This document shows positions 32,968 through 41,646 of a DNA stretch of 62,137 nt, one piece after another. Under the pieces are notes generated by a model. That model did not search any database. It saw only the letters and a program-made list of their open reading frames with translations, and was not told the DNA's origin. The translations under genes and the position numbers were made by a program. This DNA comes from Clostridiales bacterium (GTDB lineage: Bacteria; Bacillota; Clostridia; Lachnospirales; Lachnospiraceae): contig JAHAFI010000017.1 of NCBI GenBank assembly GCA_018374355.1, positions 1 through 62,137 on the forward strand, written 5' to 3'. Positions within the stretch are counted from its first letter, which is position 1, and the number at the start of each line of letters is the position of its first letter.

Positions 32968-32996
32968 ATCTTATTTTATTGTTAAAAAATAGTCAA
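32968..32996 (-). promoter_or_regulatory. Sigma-A promoter of the pyruvate formate-lyase operon
   Basis: TTGACT (32991-32996), 17 bp spacer, TAAGAT (32968-32973) on the minus strand. The overlapping TTGTT/AACAA half-sites are considered in the rejected list. Confidence 0.8.
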
Positions 32997-33214
32997 CAAA
33001 TATATGCTATGTTTTTGATAAAAAACAAGATTTAGTGTCAATCCTGCCCACCTCTTCCCAAATCTGGTAAATCAACAGTTGATTTTTTCTATTCTTAGGA
33101 ATATCCAGTGGATTATTGATAAATATTCTACAATAAAATCTTTGCTTTTATTGTCTGCAATCTGAGAAATTTCATTCAAATGTCTTATTTTCCCATCTGA
33201 AAAATTTGAAGATT
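32997..33214. other. AT-rich intergenic region
   Basis: No gene is seen between the pfl promoter and the terminator of the M42 peptidase genes. Short AT-rich inverted repeats such as AATCAACAGTTGATT (33071-33085) could be regulator sites for pfl. Confidence 0.4.
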
Positions 33215-33241
33215 AAAAAAAGAGGCTTCCGCCCCTTTTTT
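33215..33241 (-). terminator. Terminator of the M42 peptidase genes
   Basis: On the minus strand AAAAAAGGGGC-GGAA-GCCTCTTTTTT forms a tight stem and ends in T residues. It starts at the stop codon of the first peptidase gene. Confidence 0.85.
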
Positions 33242-34283
33242 AATCCTCATCCAGCATATAGGCCGCCACCAGCTTCGCCGTATTTTCCACCCCCAGCATA
33301 TGGGTTCTCTCACGGCCATGGCTTGCAAAGCATCCCATACCGACAGCTCCGGCGCTTAGGTTCGCTCCCCCGCGGATCGCCGCTCCTGCGTCTGTTCCAT
33401 AACGGTAGAACACATCCACTGCATAATCGCATCCTGCTTTTTTTGCCTGTCTGATCAGGCGGGAAGTCATTTCTCGGTCATAGGGTGAGAAATTGTCTTT
33501 GCAGCAAATGCTTACGGATTTCTCCGTTCCGTTATAGTCCGGCCCAATGAGCCCGATATCCACTGCCAAAAATTCTTCTGCCTCCGGGGGAACGTAAGCT
33601 CCTCCGTGGTTAATCTCCTCGTAATGGGTAAAACTCAGCAGGGTGCGGTATTTCGGCTTCATTCCCTGATCCTTTAAAAATTTTACAGCTCCCAGAACCG
33701 CTGCCACGCAGGCTTTATCATCGATAAAGCGGGATTTGATATACCCCTTTTCGGTATATTCAAAGTGCGGTTCCACCGAGATGATATCTCCGTTCTCGAT
33801 TCCCAAAGCCCGCACCTCTTCTTTGGAGGTGATTCTCTGATCCAGACTGACAATCATGGAGTTTTCATCTCTCACAATGCTTCTGGCATCATCAAATACA
33901 TGGGTGGAATGGGATCTGCACACCATCAGCCCGGTATATTTTTTCCCGTTTCTGGCATGTATCGTCACAGATTCGCCTTCCAGACTGGTAAAATTCACTC
34001 CTCCCAGCGGACGGACCAGAAGATTTCCTGCGCTGTCCACACCCCTTACCACCAGTCCCAGCGTATCCAGATGGGCGCTCACCAGAACCGTTTTTTTATT
34101 GTCTTCCCCTTCCAGTTCTATATAACCGGTGTGTTTTCTGTCATAGGTGGCGGCAAGCCCCAGTCCGGCTGCCAGCTTTTCCATGACAGGATTGATTTCT
34201 TCATAATAGCTTACCGGACTAGGGGTATTTACCAGTGTTTTGAAGCAGTCCAGCATATATTGGTTATCCATCTTATATTCCAT
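33240..34283 (-). CDS. M42 family metallopeptidase (paralogue 1)
   Basis: This cytoplasmic aminopeptidase of the M42 family uses two metal ions and forms tetrahedral dodecamers in studied members. The 347 residues show the metal ligands HLDTLG (about 71), DDKACVA (about 189) and HYEEINHGGAY (about 221), then VDIG and a late His. GGAG lies 7 nt before the ATG. It is 21 bp downstream of a close paralogue of identical length. Peptide recycling is likely; M42 proteins were once annotated as glucanases. Confidence 0.92.
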   Translation of the reverse strand: MEYKMDNQYMLDCFKTLVNTPSPVSYYEEINPVMEKLAAGLGLAATYDRKHTGYIELEGEDNKKTVLVSAHLDTLGLVVRGVDSAGNLLVRPLGGVNFTSLEGESVTIHARNGKKYTGLMVCRSHSTHVFDDARSIVRDENSMIVSLDQRITSKEEVRALGIENGDIISVEPHFEYTEKGYIKSRFIDDKACVAAVLGAVKFLKDQGMKPKYRTLLSFTHYEEINHGGAYVPPEAEEFLAVDIGLIGPDYNGTEKSVSICCKDNFSPYDREMTSRLIRQAKKAGCDYAVDVFYRYGTDAGAAIRGGANLSAGAVGMGCFASHGRERTHMLGVENTAKLVAAYMLDED

Positions 34284-34304
34284 AAACAGTCTCCGATTTT
34301 TCTA

Positions 34305-35348
34305 TTAGAAATTATCCCCTTTTAATTTCAGAACCTCCAAAAGCAGACGTCCCGTTTCTTCCACCGCATGAATGGAGGTGCGCTCCATTCCGTGAGAAGA
34401 GTAGGTTCCCATTCCAAAAGCCGCCGCCCGGACGTTATTTCCCGCTCGCAAAGCTGCTGTGGCATCCGTACCGTATCGGTAAAACACATCCACTACATGG
34501 TCAATCTGCGCCTCTTTGGCTGCACGGATAATATCTCCTGTCAGCCCTCTGTCATAGGGTGAAAAATTATCCTTTACACAAATAGATACCTGCTCTTCGC
34601 TTCCGGCATGATCCGGGCCGATCACTCCGATATCCAACGCAATGTAAGAGCTCACTTCCTTCGGTACATACGCACCCCCGTGGCCGATTTCCTCATAATA
34701 CGGAAAGGCAAACAGGGTATCGTAGGAAGGCGCTATGTGATGTTCTTTCATGTATTTCAATACGGCAAACACGGCAGCCACACAGGCTTTATCATCGATG
34801 AACCGTGATTTGATATATCCGGTTTCCGTCACTGTGAAATGAGGCTCCAGCGAAATAGTATCCCCGATTTCAATCCCCAGTGCCTTCACCTCTTCTCTGG
34901 AATGAACGTCCTCATCCAGAATAATGACCATATTGCTCTCATCTCTGATCGCTGTTTTAGCCTCATCGAACACGTGAACTGAATGGTACTGACATGCTGC
35001 CAGTCCCGTATATTTTCTTCCGTCACGGGTGTGAATGGTTACGGATTCGCCCTCCACATTGTTGTAGTTGATTCCTCCCAGATTTCTCACCCGGATCAGG
35101 CCGTCCTTGTCAATCGCCCGGATCATCAGTCCCAGCGTATCCACATGAGCGCCGACGCAGATGGTTTTGCTGCTGTCCTCTCCTTTGACCCTGATGTAAG
35201 CGGTCTTTTTTCTATCGTAGGTCACTTCGTATCCCAAAGCTTCCGCATACGTTTCCAGAAGAGGATTCATCTCATCATAGTAGCCTACCGGACTGGGGGT
35301 ATTGATTAATTCTTCCATTGTTTCCAGTAAGTATTTTCGATCTGTCAC
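34305..35348 (-). CDS. M42 family metallopeptidase (paralogue 2)
   Basis: This is the second member of the tandem pair, also 347 residues. Its metal-ligand motifs are in the same places (HVDTLG, DDKACVA, YYEEIGHGGAY). The start is GTG at 35348 with GGAGG 9 nt upstream. The two enzymes may form mixed complexes or differ in residue preference. No good promoter is visible between its start and the hairpin at 35371-35402, so it may be reached by read-through or from a promoter near the repeat element. Confidence 0.92.
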   Translation of the reverse strand: MTDRKYLLETMEELINTPSPVGYYDEMNPLLETYAEALGYEVTYDRKKTAYIRVKGEDSSKTICVGAHVDTLGLMIRAIDKDGLIRVRNLGGINYNNVEGESVTIHTRDGRKYTGLAACQYHSVHVFDEAKTAIRDESNMVIILDEDVHSREEVKALGIEIGDTISLEPHFTVTETGYIKSRFIDDKACVAAVFAVLKYMKEHHIAPSYDTLFAFPYYEEIGHGGAYVPKEVSSYIALDIGVIGPDHAGSEEQVSICVKDNFSPYDRGLTGDIIRAAKEAQIDHVVDVFYRYGTDATAALRAGNNVRAAAFGMGTYSSHGMERTSIHAVEETGRLLLEVLKLKGDNF

Positions 35349-35370
35349 TTGCTCTATCCTCCATTTTCAG

Positions 35371-35402
35371 AAAAGGCGCTGACCTTTTTCAAAGTCAGCG
35401 CC
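35371..35402 (-). terminator. Terminator downstream of nifJ
   Basis: A perfect 9 bp stem GGCGCTGAC/GTCAGCGCC is followed on the minus strand by TTTTC. It lies after the nifJ gene and the structured repeat and just before the second M42 gene. Confidence 0.7.
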
Positions 35403-35440
35403 TCATAACTTCTATCTGTTTTCTGCTTCAGAAATTATTC

Positions 35441-35565
35441 GTAACTATTCAGCCTTTCAGGCTTCATAGTCACAAATGCATGCACATTTTAGCGCCCTTA
35501 TGTCTCGGGATTGACTTGCATTTGCAAGTCAACACCTCCGGGACAGTAGAAGGCTGAACTGTTAC
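35441..35565. repeat. Structured repeat element, copy 1 (125 bp)
   Basis: The ends are GTAACTATTCAGCCTT and the near-complement AAGGCTGAACTGTTAC, 14 of 16 paired. Inside, TTGACTTGCA and TGCAAGTCAA form a perfect 10 bp stem with a TT loop, flanked by TGTCTCGGG/CCGGGACA. The element starts 2 bp after the nifJ stop. Copies 2 and 3 (144 bp) share the core TCATAGTCACAAATGCATG and TATGTCTCGGGATTG. Confidence 0.9.
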
Positions 35566-35567
35566 AA

Positions 35568-38500
35568 TTATTCTTCAGCTCCGTACAGAGTAACCAGTTT
35601 CTTCAGGTAGCTCAGACGATCTTTTGCTTCGGATTCGTTCTTAGCAAACAGTCTTGCTGCCTTTTCAGGATTGGAACGTTTCAGAGAATTGTAACGAACT
35701 TCTCCATCCAAGAATGCCTGATAATCTTCTGTAGGCTCTTTGGAGTCCAGAGTGAATTTGCTTTCAGCTGCCGGGTTGAAGCGGAAGTTGTGCCAGTAAC
35801 CACTCTTAACTGCCAGTTCTTCTTCAGTCTGAGCTTTGCTCATACCTTTCTTGATACCATGGTTGATACATGGAGCGTATGCAATGATCAGAGATGGTCC
35901 CGGATAAGCTTCTGCTTCAGAGATTGCTTTTACAGTCTGGTTGAAGTCAGCACCCATGGAAATCTGAGCAACGTATACATATCCGTAAGACATAGCGATG
36001 GAAGCCATATCTTTCTTCTTCACTTCTTTACCGCCTGCTGCGAACTGGGCAATTGCTCCGGTAGGAGTAGATTTGGAAGCCTGTCCGCCTGTGTTGGAGT
36101 AAACTTCTGTATCGAATACCATAACGTTGATATCTTTTCCACTTGCTAATACGTGGTCAACACCGCCGAATCCGATATCGTAAGCCCATCCGTCACCACC
36201 GAAGATCCACTGGGATTTCTTAGCTAAGAAATCTTTGTTGTCAACGATGTCTTTGCAGACTTCACAGTCACATCCGGACAGAACTTCTACCAGTTTGTCT
36301 GTTGCAGCGCCGTTTGTAGCACCTACGCTGTAAGTATCCAGCCATTCTGCACATGCAGCTTTTACTTCTTCAGAAGCTTCCTCGCTTGCAGCTACAGCTT
36401 CCACTTTCGCTTTCAGGCCATCACGGATTGCTTTCTGAGCCAGCAGCATACCGTAACCGAACTCTGCGTTGTCTTCGAACAGAGAGTTGGACCAAGCCGG
36501 ACCCTGTCCTTTTTCATTTACAGTGTAAGGTGTGGACGGTGAGGAGTTACCCCAGATAGAAGAACATCCTGTTGCGTTAGCGATGTACATTCTGTCACCG
36601 AACAGCTGAGTGATCAGTTTTGCGTATGGTGTCTCACCACAACCTGCACAAGCTCCTGAGAACTCTAACAGAGGCTGTTTGAACTGAGAACCTTTTACGG
36701 TATTTTCTTTAAATTTAGCGATAACATCTTTTTTCTCCGGCAGAGTTACTGCGTAGTCGAAGAATTTCTGCATTCCCATGTTTGCTTCCAGATTTTCCAT
36801 AGCCAGTGCTTTTGCACCTTTTTTACCCGGGCAGACATTTGCACAGGAACCACATCCGGTACAATCCAGAGCGGATACTGCGATTGCAAATTTGTATTCT
36901 TTCATTCCTGTCATTTCCAGAGCTGCAGGAGCGTTAGCTGCTTCTTCAGCAGTCATAGCTACCGGACGGATAACAGCGTGCGGACAAACGTATGCACAAC
37001 GGTTACACTGGATACAGTTTTCCGGATTCCATACAGGAACGTTTACTGCGATACCACGTTTTTCGTAAGCGGATGTTCCGGATGGTGTTGTACCGTCAAC
37101 ATAAGCGGTAAATGCAGATACAGGCAGGCTGTTTCCTTCCTGAGCAGATACTTTCGCCTGAATATTGTTAACGAAATCAACAGCATCTTTTCTTCCGTTC
37201 TCAGCGTGAGTCATGAACAGTCCTTCATCGGCTGCATCTTTCCAGCTTTCCGGTACCTGGATCTCAACGATCTGTTTTGCACCTTCATCGATGGCTGCCC
37301 AGTTCTTAGCAACTACGTCATCACCTTTACGGCCATAGGTTGCTTTTGCTGCTGCTTTCATCAGTTCGATGGCATGTTCTTCAGGAATGATAGATGCCAG
37401 TTTGAAGAATGCAGACTGCAGAATTGTATTGATACGGGTTGGTCCCATACCTGTCTCAATACCGATTTTTACACCGTCGATGGTGTAGAATTTGATATTG
37501 TGGTTAGCGATAAATGCTTTTACCTGTCCCGGCAGATGCTCTTCCAGACCAGCCATATCCCATGGACAGTTCAGAAGGAATGTACCGCCGTCAACCAGTT
37601 CCTGCACCATGTTATATTTGTTGATGTAGGACGGGTTATGACATGCTACAAAGTTAGCCTGTTTGATCAGGTATGTAGATTTGATCGGTTTCTTACCGAA
37701 ACGCAGGTGAGACATTGTAACACCGCCGGATTTTTTGGAGTCATAGTCAAAATATGCCTGTGCATACATGTCTGTGTTGTCACCAATGATCTTGATGGAG
37801 TTTTTGTTTGCACCTACAGTACCGTCTGCACCCAGACCCCAGAATTTACAGTTGATGGTTCCTTCCGGAGTTGTTACCAGAGGAGCGCCTGTTTCCAGAG
37901 ACAGATGGGTAACGTCATCTACGATACCGATTGTGAATTTTTCTTTTGTATTGTTTTCATATACAGCTACGATCTGTGCCGGAGTTGTGTCTTTGGATCC
38001 CAGTCCGTAACGGCCTGTGAAGATTGGTGTATCGTTGAATTTTGTTCCTTTTAAAGCAGCAACAACATCCAGATACAGAGGCTCGCCCAGAGCACCCGGC
38101 TCTTTTGTTCTGTCAAGAACAGTAATCTGTTTTACAGATTCCGGAATAGCGTCAACCAGCGCCTGTGCGCAGAATGGTCTGTACAGACGAACTTTCACTA
38201 CGCCGACTTTTTTGCCTGCTGCCTGCAGGTAATCGATGGTTTCTTCAATGGTGTCATTTACAGAACCCATAGCTACGATTACGTGTTCAGCATCTGCTGC
38301 ACCGTAGTAGTTGAACAGCTTGTAGTCTGTTCCGATCTTTTCATTAACTTTATCCATGTATTCCTGTACGATTGCCGGCAGAGCATCGTAGAACGGGTTA
38401 CATGCTTCTCTTGCCTGGAAGAAGATGTCCGGGTTCTGAGCAGAACCTCTCTGGCATGGATGGTTCGGGTTCAGAGCATTCTTACGGAATGCAGCGATCG

Positions 38501-39095
38501 CATCCAGATCAGCCATATCTTTCAGATCTTCGTAATCCCAGGTTTCGATTTTCTGGATCTCGTGGGATGTACGGAATCCATCGAAGAAGTTGATGAATGG
38601 AACTTTTCCTTTGATAGCTGCCAGATGAGCAACCGGAGTCAGATCCATAACTTCCTGTACGGAAGATTCACACAGCATAGCTGCACCTGTCTGACGACAG
38701 GCATAAACGTCTGAGTGATCACCGAAAATAGATAATGCATGGCTTGCCAGAGCACGGGCAGATACGTTGAATACGCCCGGAAGCTGTTCACCAGCGATTT
38801 TGTAAAGGTTTGGAATCATCAGCAGAAGACCCTGTGAAGCTGTATAAGTAGTAGTCAGAGCACCTGCTGCCAGAGAACCGTGTACTGCACCTGCTGCACC
38901 GGCTTCGGACTGCATCTCAGTTACCTGAACTTCCTGTCCGAAAATGTTTTTTCTTCCCTGGGTAGCCCATTCATCTGTAGCTTCAGCCATAACAGATGAT
39001 GGAGTAATTGGGTAAATGGCTGCTACGTCGGAATATGCATAGGATGCATGAGCGGCAGCATGATTACCATCCATGGTTTTCATTTTTCTTGCCAT
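35568..39095 (-). CDS. nifJ: Pyruvate:ferredoxin (flavodoxin) oxidoreductase
   Basis: The enzyme oxidises pyruvate to acetyl-CoA and CO2 and reduces ferredoxin; it is central to anaerobic energy metabolism. The 1175 residues are the full one-chain form. It has the N-terminal pyruvate domain, the gamma domain, two 4Fe-4S motifs (CIQCNRCAYVCP near 690 and CTGCGSCANVCP near 745), and the TPP-binding C-terminal domain (GDGWAYDIGFGG, MVFDTEVYSNTGGQ). AGGAGG lies 8 nt before the ATG. It has its own strong promoter. Together with pfl it gives two routes from pyruvate to acetyl-CoA. Confidence 0.98.
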   Translation of the reverse strand: MARKMKTMDGNHAAAHASYAYSDVAAIYPITPSSVMAEATDEWATQGRKNIFGQEVQVTEMQSEAGAAGAVHGSLAAGALTTTYTASQGLLLMIPNLYKIAGEQLPGVFNVSARALASHALSIFGDHSDVYACRQTGAAMLCESSVQEVMDLTPVAHLAAIKGKVPFINFFDGFRTSHEIQKIETWDYEDLKDMADLDAIAAFRKNALNPNHPCQRGSAQNPDIFFQAREACNPFYDALPAIVQEYMDKVNEKIGTDYKLFNYYGAADAEHVIVAMGSVNDTIEETIDYLQAAGKKVGVVKVRLYRPFCAQALVDAIPESVKQITVLDRTKEPGALGEPLYLDVVAALKGTKFNDTPIFTGRYGLGSKDTTPAQIVAVYENNTKEKFTIGIVDDVTHLSLETGAPLVTTPEGTINCKFWGLGADGTVGANKNSIKIIGDNTDMYAQAYFDYDSKKSGGVTMSHLRFGKKPIKSTYLIKQANFVACHNPSYINKYNMVQELVDGGTFLLNCPWDMAGLEEHLPGQVKAFIANHNIKFYTIDGVKIGIETGMGPTRINTILQSAFFKLASIIPEEHAIELMKAAAKATYGRKGDDVVAKNWAAIDEGAKQIVEIQVPESWKDAADEGLFMTHAENGRKDAVDFVNNIQAKVSAQEGNSLPVSAFTAYVDGTTPSGTSAYEKRGIAVNVPVWNPENCIQCNRCAYVCPHAVIRPVAMTAEEAANAPAALEMTGMKEYKFAIAVSALDCTGCGSCANVCPGKKGAKALAMENLEANMGMQKFFDYAVTLPEKKDVIAKFKENTVKGSQFKQPLLEFSGACAGCGETPYAKLITQLFGDRMYIANATGCSSIWGNSSPSTPYTVNEKGQGPAWSNSLFEDNAEFGYGMLLAQKAIRDGLKAKVEAVAASEEASEEVKAACAEWLDTYSVGATNGAATDKLVEVLSGCDCEVCKDIVDNKDFLAKKSQWIFGGDGWAYDIGFGGVDHVLASGKDINVMVFDTEVYSNTGGQASKSTPTGAIAQFAAGGKEVKKKDMASIAMSYGYVYVAQISMGADFNQTVKAISEAEAYPGPSLIIAYAPCINHGIKKGMSKAQTEEELAVKSGYWHNFRFNPAAESKFTLDSKEPTEDYQAFLDGEVRYNSLKRSNPEKAARLFAKNESEAKDRLSYLKKLVTLYGAEE

Positions 39096-39138
39096 TTTTA
39101 TTTCCTCCTTGAAATAATATAAAAAATAAAAATTTTAT

Positions 39139-39156
39139 CTCTTCGAAAACGAAGAG
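39139..39156 (-). promoter_or_regulatory. Hairpin in the nifJ leader
   Basis: CTCTTC and GAAGAG pair around a 6-base loop, between the nifJ promoter and its ribosome binding site. It may protect the 5' end of this abundant mRNA. A T-rich run follows, so attenuation cannot be excluded. Confidence 0.45.
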
Positions 39157-39175
39157 TTTTTAACCCTTGTGAACT

Positions 39176-39204
39176 ATTATACCATGCTTTGGATATCCTG
39201 TCCA
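39176..39204 (-). promoter_or_regulatory. Sigma-A promoter of nifJ
   Basis: TGGACA (39199-39204), 17 bp spacer, consensus TATAAT (39176-39181) on the minus strand. The leader is about 75 nt. Confidence 0.85.
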
Positions 39205-39240
39205 TTTATTGATGCAAAATCATGGAATGTTTCTCGAAAA

Positions 39241-39288
39241 AAACAAAAAACAGGGCAGTATTCCCGTATTCTGGCGGGAACCTGCCCG
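39241..39288 (-). terminator. Terminator of the nahK operon
   Basis: On the minus strand GGGCAG and TTCCCG pair with CGGGAA and CTGCCC, followed by TTTTTTG. It follows the nahK stop by 9 bp. Confidence 0.88.
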
Positions 39289-39296
39289 GTATTCTT

Positions 39297-40391
39297 TTAC
39301 TTATTTACGATTTTCGCCATGGTTTCCCATTTATCTTCCATATCCTTCACCAATTTAAACTGTGTTCTGGCACGGTCCAGATTCTGTCCTTCATAATGGG
39401 TCTTAAAGTAGGTATCTCCCTCCAGATAATCGGTGAGGAATCTCATGCCGCACTCGAAGGTCATGATTTTTGCACCCATCGGCAGTGTCTCCACTTCCCT
39501 TTTTGTCAGGCTGCCTCTGCATCCTTCCATAAATCCGTCAAAGTATGCCTCGAAAAGTCCCATGTCGCACCATACCTTGTCCAGATTTTTTTCATCCTCC
39601 GCCGCAGTGCTTGCTCCAAAACGGATGGTGTCACCAAAATCATGAGCAGCGAATCCCGGCATAACGGTGTCCAGATCGATGACGCAGATGGCTTTTCCGC
39701 TTTCTCTGTCAAACAGTACGTTATTCAACTTCGTATCATTGTGTGTTACACGCAGCGGAAGTTCTTCTTTTTCCAGAAGATCTCCAAAGAAATGGCAGTC
39801 CTTTTCCCGTTCCATTACAAAACAAATCTCTTTTTCCACTTCTTTTGCTCTTCCCATCACATCTGCTTCCAGCGCTTTTTTGAAGTTTGCAAACCGGTTC
39901 ACTGTATTATGGAAATTCGGAATGGTTTCATGCAGCTCCTTCGCCGGAAAATCTGCCAGCAGATACTGGAAGTTTCCAAAAGCGATTCCGCTCTTGTTCA
40001 GCTCCTCACAGCCTCCTGCATCATAGCTTACGGTATCTGTGATAAACGGATACACTCTCCAGCCGTCACCGCTTTCTTCCCTGTAGTATGACTCTCCTTC
40101 TTTTGTCGGAATGATCTGCAGCGTCTCTCTGTCCGGATCGCCCCCCTGTGCCAGGATTTTTTCTTTCAGAAAACCTGTGACACGTGCAACATTTTCCATC
40201 AGCTCATCGCTGTTTTTGAAAATGTCACCGTTCATTCTCTGAAGAATATACATCTTTTCTTTTCCTTCATTTTTCATCACCACACGGAAGGTATCGTTGA
40301 TATGTCCGCTTCCATACGGTTCTGCACTGAGCACTTCCCCCGCCAGTTCAAACTTCCCAATAACATTCAACAGTCTTGCCTGCTCCATCAT
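39297..40391 (-). CDS. nahK: N-acetylhexosamine 1-kinase
   Basis: NahK phosphorylates GlcNAc or GalNAc at C1, a step known from the lacto-N-biose/galacto-N-biose pathway of bifidobacteria. The ~364 residues align closely along their length with that enzyme from memory: EPYGSGHINDTF, WRVYPFI, RVTHNDTKLNNVLFD (phosphotransferase loop), VIDLDTVMPG and GDTIRFGASTA. The kinase belongs to the aminoglycoside phosphotransferase fold. The ATG at 40391 has GGGAGG 7 nt upstream. It follows a nucleotidyltransferase gene by 2 bp; the pair would turn N-acetylhexosamine into a UDP-sugar. Confidence 0.9.
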   Translation of the reverse strand: MMEQARLLNVIGKFELAGEVLSAEPYGSGHINDTFRVVMKNEGKEKMYILQRMNGDIFKNSDELMENVARVTGFLKEKILAQGGDPDRETLQIIPTKEGESYYREESGDGWRVYPFITDTVSYDAGGCEELNKSGIAFGNFQYLLADFPAKELHETIPNFHNTVNRFANFKKALEADVMGRAKEVEKEICFVMEREKDCHFFGDLLEKEELPLRVTHNDTKLNNVLFDRESGKAICVIDLDTVMPGFAAHDFGDTIRFGASTAAEDEKNLDKVWCDMGLFEAYFDGFMEGCRGSLTKREVETLPMGAKIMTFECGMRFLTDYLEGDTYFKTHYEGQNLDRARTQFKLVKDMEDKWETMAKIVNK

Positions 40392-40393
40392 TT

Positions 40394-41317
40394 TTATTCC
40401 TCCCAAAGTTTTTCCGGATATTTTCCTTCATCTTTCAGTGTCTGGATAGCTTTAACTACCACCGGTTTATCTTCTTTATAAGTTACGCCGTACCATTTGT
40501 CCAGAGATTTCAGTACCTTTACGTCTGCCTTGTCCTCTGCCAGAAGCTCGCCTACAACAGACGGGAGGAAATATTCTCCCTTCATCGGATTGGTCTTCAT
40601 AGCTGCTTCCAAAAATGCCGGGAACCGTTCATTCAGCTCTTTTAACAGACTTGCGGAGAATCCCCACATGTTCATGGATACGGTGCTTCCCTCCGGGATC
40701 TGTACCCAAGTTGCTCCCTCGTCCTCTGTATAAGCTGCGCCTTCCGGTCTCTTCTCGATTCTTGTGCGCTCGTTGATGCCTACCAGATAATTGTTTTCAT
40801 CGGTAACACACACACCTCTTGCCACATGTCCGTTTTCTGTCAGTGTATTTTCCAGCACATAGCCAACCATTGTATAGTGGTATTTTGTATCGTCTTCGTT
40901 CTCTGTGAGGAAATTGTAGATCAGCCGGAACGCATTGCTTCCATAGTAATCATCCGCATTGATCACGGCAAACGGTGCATCAAGGGTTCCCAGACAGCTC
41001 AGTACCGCATGGCCGGTTCCCCATGGTTTCACTCTTCCTTCCGGAACCTGATAGCCTTCCGGCAGATTGTGAAGATCCTGATATACATAGGATACTTTCA
41101 TAATCCTGCTGATTCTATCTCCGATACACTCTTTGAAATCCTGCTCATTTTCTTTTTTGATGATAAAAATGACTTCTTCAAATCCTGCCTTCTTTGCATC
41201 AAATATGGAGAAATCCATAATGATGTGTCCCTGAGCGTCAATCGGGTCAATCTGTTTCAGGCCTCCGTAGCGGCTTCCCATTCCTGCTGCCATAATAACT
41301 AATACCGGTTTTTTCAT
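40394..41317 (-). CDS. Sugar-1-phosphate nucleotidyltransferase
   Basis: The ~307-residue enzyme most likely joins a sugar 1-phosphate to UTP. It has the Rossmann-type nucleotide-binding start VLVIMAAGMGSRYGGLKQ, a Mg-binding AVINADDYYGSNAF (about 115), and the family layout of UDP-sugar pyrophosphorylases. Pairing with nahK (2 bp gap) points to GlcNAc-1-P or GalNAc-1-P as substrate. The bifidobacterial pathway uses a different type of uridylyltransferase with nahK, so the link is by context. AAGGA lies upstream of the ATG. Its promoter region has a candidate operator at 41379-41397. Confidence 0.88.
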   Translation of the reverse strand: MKKPVLVIMAAGMGSRYGGLKQIDPIDAQGHIIMDFSIFDAKKAGFEEVIFIIKKENEQDFKECIGDRISRIMKVSYVYQDLHNLPEGYQVPEGRVKPWGTGHAVLSCLGTLDAPFAVINADDYYGSNAFRLIYNFLTENEDDTKYHYTMVGYVLENTLTENGHVARGVCVTDENNYLVGINERTRIEKRPEGAAYTEDEGATWVQIPEGSTVSMNMWGFSASLLKELNERFPAFLEAAMKTNPMKGEYFLPSVVGELLAEDKADVKVLKSLDKWYGVTYKEDKPVVVKAIQTLKDEGKYPEKLWEE

Positions 41318-41359
41318 GATACTTCATCCTTCCTTTCTTTACGAGATACTTCCGTATAC

Positions 41360-41397
41360 ATCATACCACATTTGTTCCTGTTAGTACCAGATTAACA
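41360..41397 (-). promoter_or_regulatory. Promoter region and candidate operator of the nahK operon
   Basis: On the minus strand TATGAT (41360-41365) is a good -10, but the -35 is poor. Inverted half-sites TGTTA (41379-41383) and TAACA (41393-41397) overlap the -35 position. The layout suits a regulated promoter, perhaps controlled by the nearby AraC protein. Confidence 0.45.
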
Positions 41398-41454
41398 CGT
41401 TTACTTTCCTTTGGATTTAGACAATATTTACTTTTCTTTGCACAAAAATTCCTA

Positions 41455-41460
41455 TATAAT
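41455..41460 (+). promoter_or_regulatory. -10 box of the second AraC gene
   Basis: A consensus TATAAT lies 7 bp before repeat copy 2, with no strong -35. If used, the transcript would begin at the first bases of the repeat, which then forms the whole 5' leader. Confidence 0.45.
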
Positions 41461-41466
41461 ATTTTT

Positions 41467-41610
41467 ATAACTATTCAGGACCCTGTCCTTCATAGTCACA
41501 AATGCATGCGCACGCGCTGCATTTCATGCAGTGCGGCGCTCGTATGTCTCGGGATTGCCTTGCATTTGCAAGGCAGCACCTCGCGGAACAGTGACCTTCT
41601 GAACAGTTGC
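41467..41610. repeat. Structured repeat element, copy 2 (144 bp)
   Basis: This copy begins ATAACTATTCAG and ends CTGAACAGTTGC. Inside are two strong hairpins: GCCTTGCA/TGCAAGGC with a TT loop, and CTGCAT/ATGCAG. It is nearly identical to copy 3 (42632-42775) but inverted, so the pair brackets the AraC gene. It also shares core and ends with copy 1 at 35441. Confidence 0.92.
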
Positions 41611-41646
41611 ATATTTTTATACTTAACCGAGAGAGGAGGAATCTGC

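Noticed and set aside
32975..32998. Rex-type operator at the pfl promoter (TTGTT/AACAA half-sites)
   Set aside because: The half-sites are 11 bp apart, where the Rex consensus needs 8; the match may only reflect the -35 box and AT-rich DNA.
41506..41646. Start of the AraC gene inside repeat copy 2
   Set aside because: The extension is repeat-derived, lacks a ribosome site, and a strong GAGGAGG precedes the ATG at 41647.
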